Below, piece after piece: positions 1 to 9,900 of a stretch of DNA of 64,000 nt (position 1 is its first letter; each line of letters opens with the position of its first letter). The notes under the pieces are model-generated. The model worked only from the letters and a program-made list of their open reading frames with translations. It ran no database searches and was not told where the DNA came from. This stretch comes from Tillandsia leiboldiana (lineage: Eukaryota; Streptophyta; Magnoliopsida; Poales; Bromeliaceae), in contig CM055064.1 of NCBI GenBank assembly GCA_029204045.2, forward strand, positions 7,204,323 through 7,268,322. Direction: 5' to 3'. The position numbers were made by a program, and so were the translations under genes.

Positions 1-968
1 ACGATGAGCAATGCCGGCTTCATGGGGCTACACGTGCACGCGGGGCGGAATGCCGGGTACAGCCCTGACCGCTCGAGCTGTGGCGGCGGCGGCGACCGGA
101 CGCCCCCGCTGTTTCGCGCGCGTGACAAGAGATCTGTCTATGGATGATCGATCTGGCATTGTGATGATCAATTTGGCATGCTATTCGTATGAGAATTAAT
201 ATCCACTTATGATGATATTTTTATTCTCTCCTTAAGTACTTGTTTTGTGGTGACATGTTTCTTTTATCTTGTGATACAGAAACTTGAGTTTACATTCAAA
301 GATTGCGAGCGTCATGGTGTTGTAATTTGTAAATTATTTTCATATATTGTGAGGAGGTAAATTAGTATAGTTTGGTACTAAATGATTTTAGCACTTTAGC
401 TCAATTAACAAATGGTTGCTCTAATTAAATAAAGAATCCAAGCTGTTATTTTTCTTTTCTATTTGATTTGTGGGGAATGTACATAGACAATCCAAAATTT
501 AGTGCTTTTGTAAATATACTTCTAAACTTTCAAATTTTAACAATTAGGCCCTGTAAATTTTATCAAATTATTTGATTGGTTAGCCTCTTTCATTATATTT
601 ACTAATTATAGTATGTCTTGCATATAATCTTGCAAAACTCTAAAATGCAAAAAGATTAATTACTTCTTCTAACATGTATATAAAATAACAAAAACCAAAA
701 AATATGTTCACCATATTTTTCCGTCCTCATACTTCATTATTAAAATTAAAAGAGAAAAAATAATGCTTCTATATTTTGAAGTCTTACATAATTTCATGGA
801 AGATATGCAGTCAAAATGATCATATAATTAACCATTTTGATTGAGGAAAGGAATTTGTTGAACTATTTTATAGAGTTTATAAAGGTTTAATTACTAAAAT
901 TAAAAATTTAGATACTTATTTGGAAAAGAGTAAAATGATATATCAAATTAAAAAATAAGAATAAGAGG
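1..968. other. Intergenic DNA, no gene recognised
   Basis: The first ~130 bases are GC-rich (a short GGC/GGCGGCG run and CGCGCG), and the rest is AT-rich without a long reading frame. A short open frame at 11-199 has no recognisable domain and is probably chance. I see no terminal repeats, tRNA or transposon motif here; the stretch ends at the target duplication of the composite TRIM at 969-973. Confidence 0.5.
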
Positions 969-973
969 AGAAA

Positions 974-1151
974 TGTGATACCTCCGGAATTTGAATTAGT
1001 CCTATGTATAAATAATATAATAAGAATAAATATCTTAACTCAGCTATAGCATTTTGGATGGTAACAAGACCCAAGAGGTTAAGAGAGTTAAGCGTGCTAG
1101 AGCTAGAGTAGTTCTAGGATGGGTGACCCTCTCGGAAGTTGAGGCGTCACA
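974..1151 (+). repeat. Cassandra-type LTR 1
   Basis: The LTR begins TGTGATACC and ends GCGTCACA. Bases ~1087-1139 match the 3' half of plant 5S rRNA, including GTTAAGCGTGCT (box A region) and GGATGGGTGACC (IE and box C region). The primer binding site TGGTATCAGAGC follows at 1154-1165. The 5' end of the 5S gene is not recognisable, so this is a promoter-bearing LTR and not a 5S gene. Confidence 0.85.
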
Positions 1152-1376
1152 GTTGGTATCAGAGCTATTCACCAGCTAGAAATATGAGATAAGTCTCGGC
1201 TAAGTCAGAGTTATATAGCGGGTAGAGCGTGGTTCCCTGGCTAATGACCGTTGTGGGTGAAGTACAGCTCCCCACAAAGTTGGCTAAGACTAGTGAGACG
1301 AGTCTCATATCGCCTGGTACTTGTGAGTGTGCTTGAGCCTGACGTGGACATAAGGGTTTAGGGGGGGGGAGGAGAA

Positions 1377-1554
1377 TGTGACACCTCCGAAATTTGGATT
1401 AGTCCTATATATAAATGATATAATAAGACTAAATCTTTTAACCCGGCCATAGCATTTTTGGTGGTAGTAAAGCTCAAGAGGTTAAGAAAGTTAAGCGTAC
1501 TAGAGCTAGAGTAGTTCTAGGATGGGTGACCCCCTGGAAAGTTGGGCCGTCATA
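1377..1554 (+). repeat. Cassandra-type LTR 2
   Basis: It is 178 bp, the same length as LTR1, and has the same order of blocks: TGTGACACC start, a tract GATTAGTCCTATATATAA, the 5S-derived segment at ~1490-1542 and the end at CCGTCATA. A purine-rich tract lies directly upstream and TGGTATCAGAGCC directly downstream, so this LTR serves as the 3' LTR of one unit and the 5' LTR of the next. Confidence 0.85.
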
Positions 1555-1776
1555 GTTGGTATCAGAGCCATTCACCAGCCGGAAATGTGAGATGAGTCTC
1601 GGCTGAGCCAAAGTTATATAGCAAGTAGAGCGAGGCTCCCCGACAAATGACCGTTGTAGGTAGAGTGCAACTCCCCACAAGGTCGGCTAAGGCTAGCAAG
1701 ACGAGTCTCACATCGCCTGGTGCTTGTGAGTGTCTTTGAGCCTGACGAGGACGTCAGGGCTTTAAGGGGGGAAGAA

Positions 1777-1953
1777 TGTTTTGCCCCCGAAATTTGAATT
1801 AGTCCTATGTATAAATAATATAATAGGACTAAATCTCTTAACTTGACTATAGCATTTTGGATGGTAACAAGACCTAAGAGGTTAAGAGAGTTAAGTGCGC
1901 TAGAGCTAGAGTAGTTATAGAATAGGTGACCCCCTGGGAAGTGGGGCGTCACA
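1777..1953 (+). repeat. Cassandra-type LTR 3
   Basis: This 177-bp copy carries the 5S-derived segment at ~1890-1942 with GGTGACCCCCTGGGAAGT, the closest of the three to the 5S box C end. It lacks the usual adjoining primer site. Instead the sequence continues into ~45 bp matching the 3' end of the 5S-free TRIM LTR and then a mutated primer site, TGGTATCATAGC (~1999-2010). Confidence 0.8.
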
Positions 1954-2157
1954 GTTGGGTCCAACGAGTTATTATTGCTAGCGGGTCGGGTGGTTATATT
2001 TGGTATCATAGCTAATAACCAGCCGGAAATATGTGACGAGTCTTGGCTGAGCCAGGGTCTAGATGACAAGGCTAGCGAGACAAGTCTAAATCGCCTGGTA
2101 ATCTTGGGTTGTGTGTGTTTGGGCTGACGAGGACGTTAGGCCTAAACGGGAGGAGTC

Positions 2158-2369
2158 TGTGATGCCCCCAATAGTCCCACATCATATGTGAATGATATTG
2201 TGATTGGGTATATAAAAGACATAAACCAATAGTCCCACATCTGATGTGAATGAGATTGTGATTACGTATATAAGAGACATGGACACTAGTAATAATAACT
2301 GGGCTTAAACATTTTGAGTTGTGGTTTGGACCCAACGAGTTATTATTACTAGTGAGTCGGATCGTTACA
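2158..2369 (+). repeat. 5S-free TRIM LTR with internal 58-bp duplication
   Basis: It matches the 154-bp LTR of the TRIM at 54673-55145 (TGTGAYGCCCCCAATAGTCC start, CGTTACA end) but is 212 bp because a 58-bp segment starting CAATAGTCCCACAT occurs twice in tandem (2169-2226 and 2227-2284). The two copies have diverged, so the duplication is not recent. Confidence 0.8.
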
Positions 2370-2374
2370 AGAAA

Positions 2375-3754
2375 TGATCTACCAAATTGGACCCTGTTTT
2401 GTATTTGTTTCTCAAGCAAAATTTGCTTATAGTAACTTTACAGACAAATACTATATTTGCTCATATTTCTTGGTTTTCAATTTAAGCAATACTACTTGTA
2501 TATTCAAAAATAAATATAAATTTTACACATAGTTTATTTCAGGGTATGTTTTACGCACCAATTTTATCGCTTTCTATTTTTTAATACTAAAAATCCCAAA
2601 AGGATCGTCAATAGAAGAGTATAAAATTTACACTCAAAAGTAGGGTTTACCATTAGCATTTCTCTTTCAATTTTCCATTTCTCGGTTTTAGTTTTATGTT
2701 TGCTATAGATGCTGATAATTTAACTATTTCATTAAAAGTTGTGTATTATGAGCCGATCACACTGGCATGAACCGAAAAGTTGTCCCCTCTTCGCCACAAG
2801 GCATTCGACTCTTCTCAAATCGGTTCGACTCACCACAACAGATTCAGCTCACCATAGTGGTAGTGGTAGCTTTGTGTCGTTGGCAAGACGGAAGTTCAAG
2901 TCTTGGACCTGGTGGCGAGAACAAATGCCACAGGAAAACATCTGGTGAACGTCCGAAAAGTGTGAGGGACTTTGTTGTCACATCTGATGTCTCTCATGAT
3001 TTGTGGAGATGATTATGTAGATTTCTGTTGTCAACGATGTGAGACATGGGACCATAATCGAGGCATGTTGGCCTCTTTACACCGCATACCCTGCTAGTAC
3101 CCATACGAACCGAAATTTTAGATAGAATGTCAGATAGTCAAATTTGTGGGCGAATGAAAGTACATGCAGCTCAGTGCTTAGTGCATTGACAGGCAATGGT
3201 CGTACAACAACGGACAACTAGCAAGTTATAGAAACCTGGTGCCGAGATGGTAGTGGTAAGGAATCATCTTGGACTTCATCAAGTTGCCCCATTTGTCGTA
3301 GGGCAGTGACGTGTTTTGCTCCTAGTGAATGGGCTGATGAAGTCAGTATGTTGGAATGCACAGTTCAAAACTCCAAGATTATACTACGGGTCTCCGAGAG
3401 TTGGTTCGAGAGTTCGTCTTAGTTGGGACAAAGTTTGGACAAGATATTTAAATTTATAAATTTTAAAATTTTTTAATAATTTTTTTATATATAGTAAAAT
3501 ATAAATTTTAATAACTTTTTTTAATAAATATTTTAAATTAAATATTTAAAATTATACAAGTAAAATTTTTATTTGTTTTAAAAAACTATTATGGTTAAGA
3601 GCAATTTCATAATATTATGTCATTACTATTTTCTATTCCTCTTATTTTTCATTATCATATCAGACATATTTTTACAATAATTCCAGCTAGTTTTCATATT
3701 TATACTTATTTTCGGTACAACTAGTTTTTTTTTATCTCACAATCAAATAATACT
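2375..3754. other. Intergenic DNA, no gene recognised
   Basis: AT-rich sequence with a more balanced patch at ~2740-3420. The overlapping short frames at 2739-3012 show no domain and use no recognisable start context. AT-rich homopolymeric stretches occupy ~3440-3600. I see no terminal repeats and cannot assign this stretch. Confidence 0.45.
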
Positions 3755-3757
3755 TTA

Positions 3758-4156
3758 GGCCTCGTTTGGTAATGGGATTAGACAGAACTAGCTATTCCAG
3801 GAATAAGTATAAAGTACGGAACTAGTGTAAAAAAGCGTTTGGTATGGTTCCAGGAATAAGAAATTTTGTATTTGATATGATAATAAGAAATAAGAAGAAT
3901 AAATAGTATTAGTTGGTTTAAATAACATTTTTGCTCTCAAGCTTTATTATGTAATAATGAGGTGAGGGATGGTGCCTCGAGAGACGTGAGAGGGTATCCA
4001 AGGAAAAAGCAAGAGGGAGGTTGGGAAGAGTGAGAACAGTAGTTCCTACTTATTCTAGTTGTACTCGAATAAAATATTTTTATAGTTTCAGATGTGCCTA
4101 GAAAGATAAGGAGGATATTCCCTTATCCCCAAATAATTTCAATACTAAACGAGGCC
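3758..4156. mobile_element. Tourist-like (PIF/Harbinger) MITE
   Basis: A 399-bp AT-rich element has inverted ends: GGCCTCGTTTGGTAATGG at the left and the complement of GGCCTCGTTTAGTATTG at the right. It is flanked by TTA at 3755-3757 and 4157-4159, the target duplication typical of PIF/Harbinger MITEs. It encodes no protein and would depend on a Harbinger transposase supplied in trans. Confidence 0.85.
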
Positions 4157-4159
4157 TTA

Positions 4160-4345
4160 AGGTTTGACCCATCACTCGGATTAGAGTATTTAAATTATGA
4201 GATGAGATGGGTTGACGGATTAGGTTGTATCAACCTGTGAGGTTGTATTGGATTGATTTGATTGGGTCTATGATTTGGTTTAACGATTTGGCGGGTTGAT
4301 CAGTCAGGTTGATTGGATTGATAGATTAATAGAGTGCATTGTATA
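4160..4345. repeat. Low-complexity GATTGGATTGAT-rich tract
   Basis: Imperfect repetition of GATTGGATTGAT/GGTTGATTGG words between the MITE and the CACTA-like arm. No coding signal. Confidence 0.5.
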
Positions 4346-4990
4346 CACTACAATAAAATATAGCATTAGTGGCAAGAATAAGGTGGCGATAGAATTTATC
4401 GCCACTGTATAATTACCTATGGTGAATTTATTGACTTAATGTGGTAATATTATTTTCGCCACTAAATGTCTATTTTGTCGCCACTGTATGGCTACCTATG
4501 GTGGCGATAAAAAGAATCACCACTAATTTATTGATTTATAGTAGGAATCCTATTTTCGCCACTAAATAATTATTTTGTCGCCACTGTATGACTACCTATG
4601 GTGGCGATAAAAAAAAATCGTCACTAATTTATTGATTTAAAGTGGCAAGACTATTTTCGCCACTAAATGATTACCGCTATATAGCTACTTATGGTGGTGA
4701 TAAAAAAAAATTACCACTAATTTATTGACTTAAAGTGACAATATTATTTTTGCCATTAAATGACTGTTTTGTCGCCACTATATGACTACCTATGGTGGCG
4801 ATAAAAAGAATCGCCACTAATTTATTGACTTCCTTCTATTTTGTCGCCACTGTTGGCCACTGTATAATTAACCTATAGTGGCGATAAAAAAAATGCCACT
4901 GATTAATTAACTTGAATAATTGATTATCTATGAAGGCGACAAAAATAATTGCCATCGAATAATTAATTTGACGATAATTTATTTTTCGTC
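4346..4990. mobile_element. Terminal arm of a CACTA-like transposon with GTGGCGAT subterminal repeats
   Basis: The arm starts with CACTACAATAAAA, close to the CACTACAAGAAAA ends common in plant CACTA (En/Spm) elements. It then runs through about six diverged copies of a ~100-bp unit made of inverted words such as TGGCGATAAAAAGAATCGCCACTA. Dense subterminal repeats are the expected transposase-binding layout of this superfamily. I did not find a convincing matching end downstream; the element may be truncated, or its far end lost or displaced by later insertions. The same GGTGGCGAC word builds the MITE at 28625-28994. Confidence 0.6.
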
Positions 4991-5869
4991 ACTAAATAAT
5001 TATTTTGTTACTATTGAAATTATCACAAATTAAATTTCTTTTTTTATTTACACTTTCTAACTTTTATTTTTTAAATTATTTTTTTAGTTAGCTTAAATAA
5101 TTTTTTAAATTTTTTGGAGCTTTATTAGTTCTTAGCTATTAATTATTTTAATTTTATTTGTTAAAAATTAATTAAATTTATTAAATTTGTCCAAACTAGA
5201 AATAAATATAATAAAATTTTTAATTTTAACTTACAAATTAATTTTTTTTTTAATTTGAGTTAAGATAGTCTCAATAAAAAAAAAAACTAAAGTTGAGAAA
5301 TTATTTCAGTGACACTTTATATAGTTTAAAAATTTAAGAGTTAAAATAGGTTAGACATTTTTTTTTCTTCTCTTTTGAATTTTAAAAATTTAAATTTTGT
5401 AATTAAAAAATTAAAATATAATTTAAAATTTTAAATTTAATATCTATATTTTAAAAATTAAAATATATAATTTAAAATTTTAAATAAAAAATATAAATTT
5501 TGAATTTAAATTTACATTTAAAATTTAAATCTAAAATCAAAATAGAAATTTAAAATTTTAATCCTAAATCAGAATCAGATTTCAAGATGCAGATTTTAGT
5601 TATTTCTGATTTTAGGCCTCGAAAATCAGAAAATTGATTCTAAAAATCAGAATTAAATTTTAAAAATAAAATTACCAAATATTTCTATTAAACGAAAAAT
5701 CATTTTTGGATTTCAAATCACTTTTCAAAATTTAACACCCACTATATATAGTTTAAAAATTTAAAAGTTAAAATGGACTTTTTTTTTCTTATTTTTTTAT
5801 TAGATTAATTATTTTAATTTTAATTTAATATATTCTGAAGAAAAAAAAAAAATAGACCCATACGGTAAT
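4991..5869. other. Very AT-rich DNA, possible interior of the CACTA-like element
   Basis: Repeated AAATTTTAAATTTAAA-type words and a run of AAAATCAGA words near 5570-5660. No reading frame or domain was found. It may be interior DNA of the element starting at 4346, but nothing decides this. Confidence 0.4.
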
Positions 5870-6053
5870 TTGAACAAAACCATCTATTTGAAAAAGAGGG
5901 CAAACTCACTTCCCCTCAAAACCTATTTAATCTCACAGGCTCACTTCTCCAAACCCATTTCCTCCCACACTTCCCCTCAAAATCCATTCCCTCTCTCGAT
6001 CCCCTCTCCCAAACCACACTCTCCCCACCTCTCTCTCTCGATCTCCTCAGTGC
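5870..6053 (+). other. CT-rich leader-like tract
   Basis: A pyrimidine-rich stretch (CTCTCTCGATC, CTCCCACACTTCCCCTC) typical of plant 5' untranslated regions lies directly upstream of the minisatellite. I see no clear TATA box and no downstream exon, so it may be a captured or abandoned promoter fragment. Confidence 0.35.
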
Positions 6054-6290
6054 CGATCTCTCGCCGGTGAGCCCCTCGTCGCCAATCTCCTCGCCGGCGA
6101 GCTTGTTACTGTCGTTCTCCTCGCTGGTGAGCCCTTCATCGCCGATCTCCTCGCCAGTGAGCCCTTCGTCGCCGATCTTCTCGCAGGTGAGCCCTTCGTC
6201 GCCGATCTCCTCGCCGGCAAGCCCTTAGCCACCGATCTCTTCACCGGCGAGCTTGTCACCGTCGTTCTCCTCGCCGGTGAACCATTCGCC
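6054..6290. repeat. 30-bp minisatellite
   Basis: About eight imperfect copies of a 30-bp unit around CTCCTCGCCGGTGAGCCCTT. Because 30 is a multiple of three, the minus strand reads as a run of 10-residue repeats rich in Ala, Arg, Ser and Lys (6047-6259). The frame is probably a by-product of the repeat. Confidence 0.75.
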
Positions 6291-6379
6291 TCATATCATC
6301 GGCGAGATTGCTAATCATAAAAAATAATTAATCTTCAGTTCTTTCGCACCCCAACCCGCGTCTCCTCGGCCTACGTGTC

Positions 6380-6925
6380 GCCCAACCCGTGCCTCCTCCG
6401 CCTACGTGTCGTCTCCTCCGCGCCTCCTTAGCCCTTGCTCTCGCCTTCCTCTCTCCGCCCCCCTTCCTCTCTCTGGCTTGCTCTCCAAGCCATCTACAGC
6501 GCCGTCCGTCGCTGGGGGGTCGAGATCTGCCGTCCGTCGCTGCGTGGTCGAGATCCGGCCGATCCACACGTACAATGCCTGATCCCAGATGATCCTGCAG
6601 GTCCCGATTCCTGCGGGCCGCTATCCCCTCCTCGCATGTAGTGTTCCTCCAACCTCCTCTAACTCCCCTCTTCCGCCTACGTGTCGTCTCCTCCGCGCCT
6701 CCTTAGCCCTTGCTCTCGCCTTCCTCTCTCCGCCCCCCTTCCTCTCTCTGGCCTGCTCTCCAAGCCATGTGCAGATCCGTTCCTACAGGGTAGAGATCCG
6801 CCGTCCGTCGCTGGGGGGTCGAGATCTTCCATCCGTCGCTGCGTGGTGGAGATCCGGCCGATCCACCCGTACAACGCCTGATCCCAGATGATCCTGCAGG
6901 TCCCGATTCCTGCGGGCCGCTGTCC
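6380..6925. repeat. GC/CT-rich tandem duplication, ~280-300 bp
   Basis: Two copies (about 6389-6622 and 6670-6922) share blocks such as TACGTGTCGTCTCCTCCG, TCTCCGCCCCCCTTCCTCTC and CAGATGATCCTGCAGGTCC, with small insertions between them. Several overlapping short frames on both strands follow from the composition and none shows a domain. The second copy was later interrupted by the gypsy element. Confidence 0.7.
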
Positions 6926-6936
6926 CCTCATCTAAC

Positions 6937-9900
6937 TGTAATAATCCGAAAAATTTTATTTTTAATAAATTAATTAAAAGTAATTTTCAGCCTGTGTTAG
7001 TGTTCAAGAAGTTTAATTTGATCTACTTGGTCAATTGCCAGAGTGCAAGTTGCACGAATTACGAGGCAAAAAGGCTAACTTTTAATCCGGACATGATCTT
7101 GGAAATCCGAGTTGACCGTTGCGATCGTCTCGTCGAACTGAGTAAGTTACGTATTTAGCACTTTTCAATCCGACGGTCGGATCTTCTAGAAGTCAGAGAA
7201 GAAGCGAGCGAATTTTGCGACTAATTGAAACAGTGGGTCTGTACACAGGGTTTTAAGTGAACACTGTAGATGAACAGTAACCCCTAAATTCCGGACTCCG
7301 TCGACTGCAACGTGGATTATTTCACTGTTCGGAGTCCAAATTCAGTGATTCAGGTAGTCGTTTTCATCGGTCTCGTCGATCCGGACGCAATGGCGCAGAC
7401 GAAAATTTCGATTGACGACCCTGGAATCTCGAAAAGCATGAAAAGTGTAATTTTGGACAGTTTTTATGGACCCAAAATTTATCTGGACACTGAGTCGAAA
7501 AACAAAAATCGCTGTCGTAAAGGTTTCGACGTGACGGACGAAATGGCGAAATCCGTTTTTCGTTCTGACGAGCGAAACACCTCGAAAAGCGTAAAAATGC
7601 GAGGAAAAATGGGTTTTCGAATTAACCAAGGGGGGGAGGGACTTAAGTGCAAAAATGGTACAACTGGTTTGGGGACTCAACTCTAAATACCGGATATAGA
7701 AGGGGGGGTTTGTGCAAATTTACATTTACGCATGCAAACACGTGCAAGTAACCGCGTGCGACTCCTCGTTACTCCTCCCCCACGCGTGAAGCTTCTTCAA
7801 TGCTTCTCTGGAAGCTTCGCCTCCCTTATTTCTTCTCCAGTAACCACCAGACGCGCCACCACCTCCTCCCGTCGCCGGAGCAGCCAAGGAACGAGCGAGC
7901 TCGTTGAAGGGTGCTCTCGGGTTGCAAGTAAGGATCACCTCTGGAAGACCCAGAGGGCTCAAGCTCCGACCATAGCAATCCAGGGTGTGGCCGCGACCGA
8001 GCTTGGACATCCCCGACGTTCGCCGCCGCTGCGCGCCACCGTGGGCTCTTCTCCTTCATCGTTTGCTCCGGCGAGGTAACTTCTTGGGAAAAGTTTTAAT
8101 ATTTTGGTCCGGGAGTATGTGTAGAGGGTTCCTGACTTCAAGGTGATCTTCTCTGTGAAGTCGAGGCCGTCGCCGTGCCTCCGGTCGCCGGCGGGAGCGT
8201 CTCCTTGTTGAAAGCGGGTTCTCGGCCGAGCTCTTTGGTGGGAACATTCTGGCCGTTGAAACCTCGATCAAGCCGTTGAACTAGTTCCTCTTGGTGACTG
8301 CCGTCCTCCCCCAAAGTTTGGAGAAGATCGGTTGACGGGCTGACCCGCACGGTCGAGCCCTAGAACCGAGCTTCTTTTCGTTTCGCCGGGGAAGCCATTT
8401 CCGGCGCCGCCGCTCGACCTCCTCGCCGGCCAAAGACTCAGGTGAGCTCTACACCCCGATTATAGAGTTCCTACCATTTTAGCTTAGGCCAGAAACTCTT
8501 GGAAGTACAGTTTGGATCAACCTTGTAATTAGCAAGAATTATTGGACTCTTCCGGCCGCCGCCGCCTCTGGCCGCCGGCGGTGGGTCGGACCTGGCTCAA
8601 AAGTTTTCTGGGAGGTCCTTTTAACTGGTGCTCAACTTTGTTCAGGATTGGACTGGGTTGGATCCTCGGTTGGTGCAAACCGAGCCTTGGACTTTGGAGA
8701 AGTTACTCCGGCGATCTTTCCGGCCAGTCCTCGGCAAGTTTCGGGTGAGCACTTCACTCCCTTTTCCATACTGAGCAGGGTGCTCACTAAAATTCAAGTC
8801 TTGTTGGGTATATGCTAAGTAGTAGCTTAATTGAAATTGTATGGTTTTATGACTATGGGCCAACTTTGCCCTCGAACTGCGTGTCAGCCCAACCTTGTGA
8901 GCACAGGCTCCGTCTCGACATAACGAGCGCGCTGAAACTTACGGCATCGTCGTTGGACCCCCGGATTGCGAGAACAAGTCAAAACAGTTAACCAATTTAA
9001 TGTTTTATGCAAAATTAAAGTATACTATGGATCAAAATGAATATTGGACACAAGGATTACCTCTGGACAGTGTTTTTACACTTACTGGACATGTTGTTAG
9101 AATCCCGTGGACTCTTGTTGATCGGAAAACGGATTTTGTCCCGCAAACTAGCTATATTGTTCCGTATTAGCGACGCGTTACCGTAGTGTCGTCGGGATGG
9201 GTTGTGTGAGTCGATGACTGACTATAGCTTCTTATTCAGGGCCCAGTTGTTCAGCACCAGCCTCCCAGTAGCCGAGCGGGAGTTCGAGGATCTGCCTACA
9301 TCCAGGTGGGTTATCTTCGGTCCGGGCTTTATCTTTTCGGCCCTATGGTTGCTTTAGTCCAGTCGGACACCTATTTTTGTTTAGTCCTGATGATTTGATC
9401 TATATGCCATATGATCTTCCTGATAGACTTTGATCCCCTTAGACATATCACGTATACCTGCTCATCAGCTTTTATATTTTGATACATAGACTTGCATGAT
9501 CTGAGTATGCGTATTGATTCCTGTCGATTGTTATACTGATTTATATTCAGATATCACTTGGATTTCTTTCCGGTTCAGCAGCTCATATATTTCAGTACAG
9601 TAGATTCCTGTGGTCTGATCATGCCGTTGTTACTTGCGTATCGGTCATTATCGTATTGCATTATATCCAGAGATACTTGCTTTGATATTCCAGTTATGCA
9701 TGATAGACCCATGATTGATTGATATATACAGACATCTTGATTCCTAGTATTGTGCATGTTTGATATGCTATTATTCGGGTATATACTCCTTGTATTCCGG
9801 ATTACATGATTAGTCCTGATGATCGCACCTATACATCGCATGATTTTCGAGATAGACACTGATCCCTTAGACACACTGTATTTATACATATCTGCTTGTC

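Larger units (their letters stand above)
969..2374 (+). mobile_element. Composite TRIM: three 5S-bearing Cassandra-type LTRs fused to a second TRIM
   Basis: A 1396-bp array of short LTRs and internal segments (974-2369) is bounded by a perfect 5-bp direct repeat, agaaa, at 969-973 and 2370-2374. The order is LTR1 (974-1151), internal 1 (1152-1376), LTR2 (1377-1554), internal 2 (1555-1776), LTR3 (1777-1953), a scar holding the 3' end of a different LTR (1954-~1997), a third internal segment and LTR4 (2158-2369). LTR1-3 are 177-178 bp and carry a 5S rRNA segment, the hallmark of Cassandra TRIMs. LTR4 belongs to the 5S-free TRIM family also found at 54673-55145. Internal segments begin with a tRNA-Met primer binding site and end in a purine tract (for example GGGGGGGGGAGGAGAA before LTR2). 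No protein is encoded. Movement, as for all TRIMs, would depend on proteins from other elements. Confidence 0.85.

Noticed and set aside
1080..1145. 5S rRNA gene
   Set aside because: Only about 53 bases of the 3' half match; the 5' half is absent and the segment lies inside TRIM LTRs in three copies.
6648..6655. Right end of the CACTA-like element (GTAGTG)
   Set aside because: The hexamer occurs, but the adjoining bases do not match CACTACAATAAAA and no GGTGGCGAY words lie nearby.
7732..8350. Overlapping frames repeated at 15174-15792
   Set aside because: The pair is duplicated because the two LTRs of one element are near-identical; no domain and no consistent codon signal.
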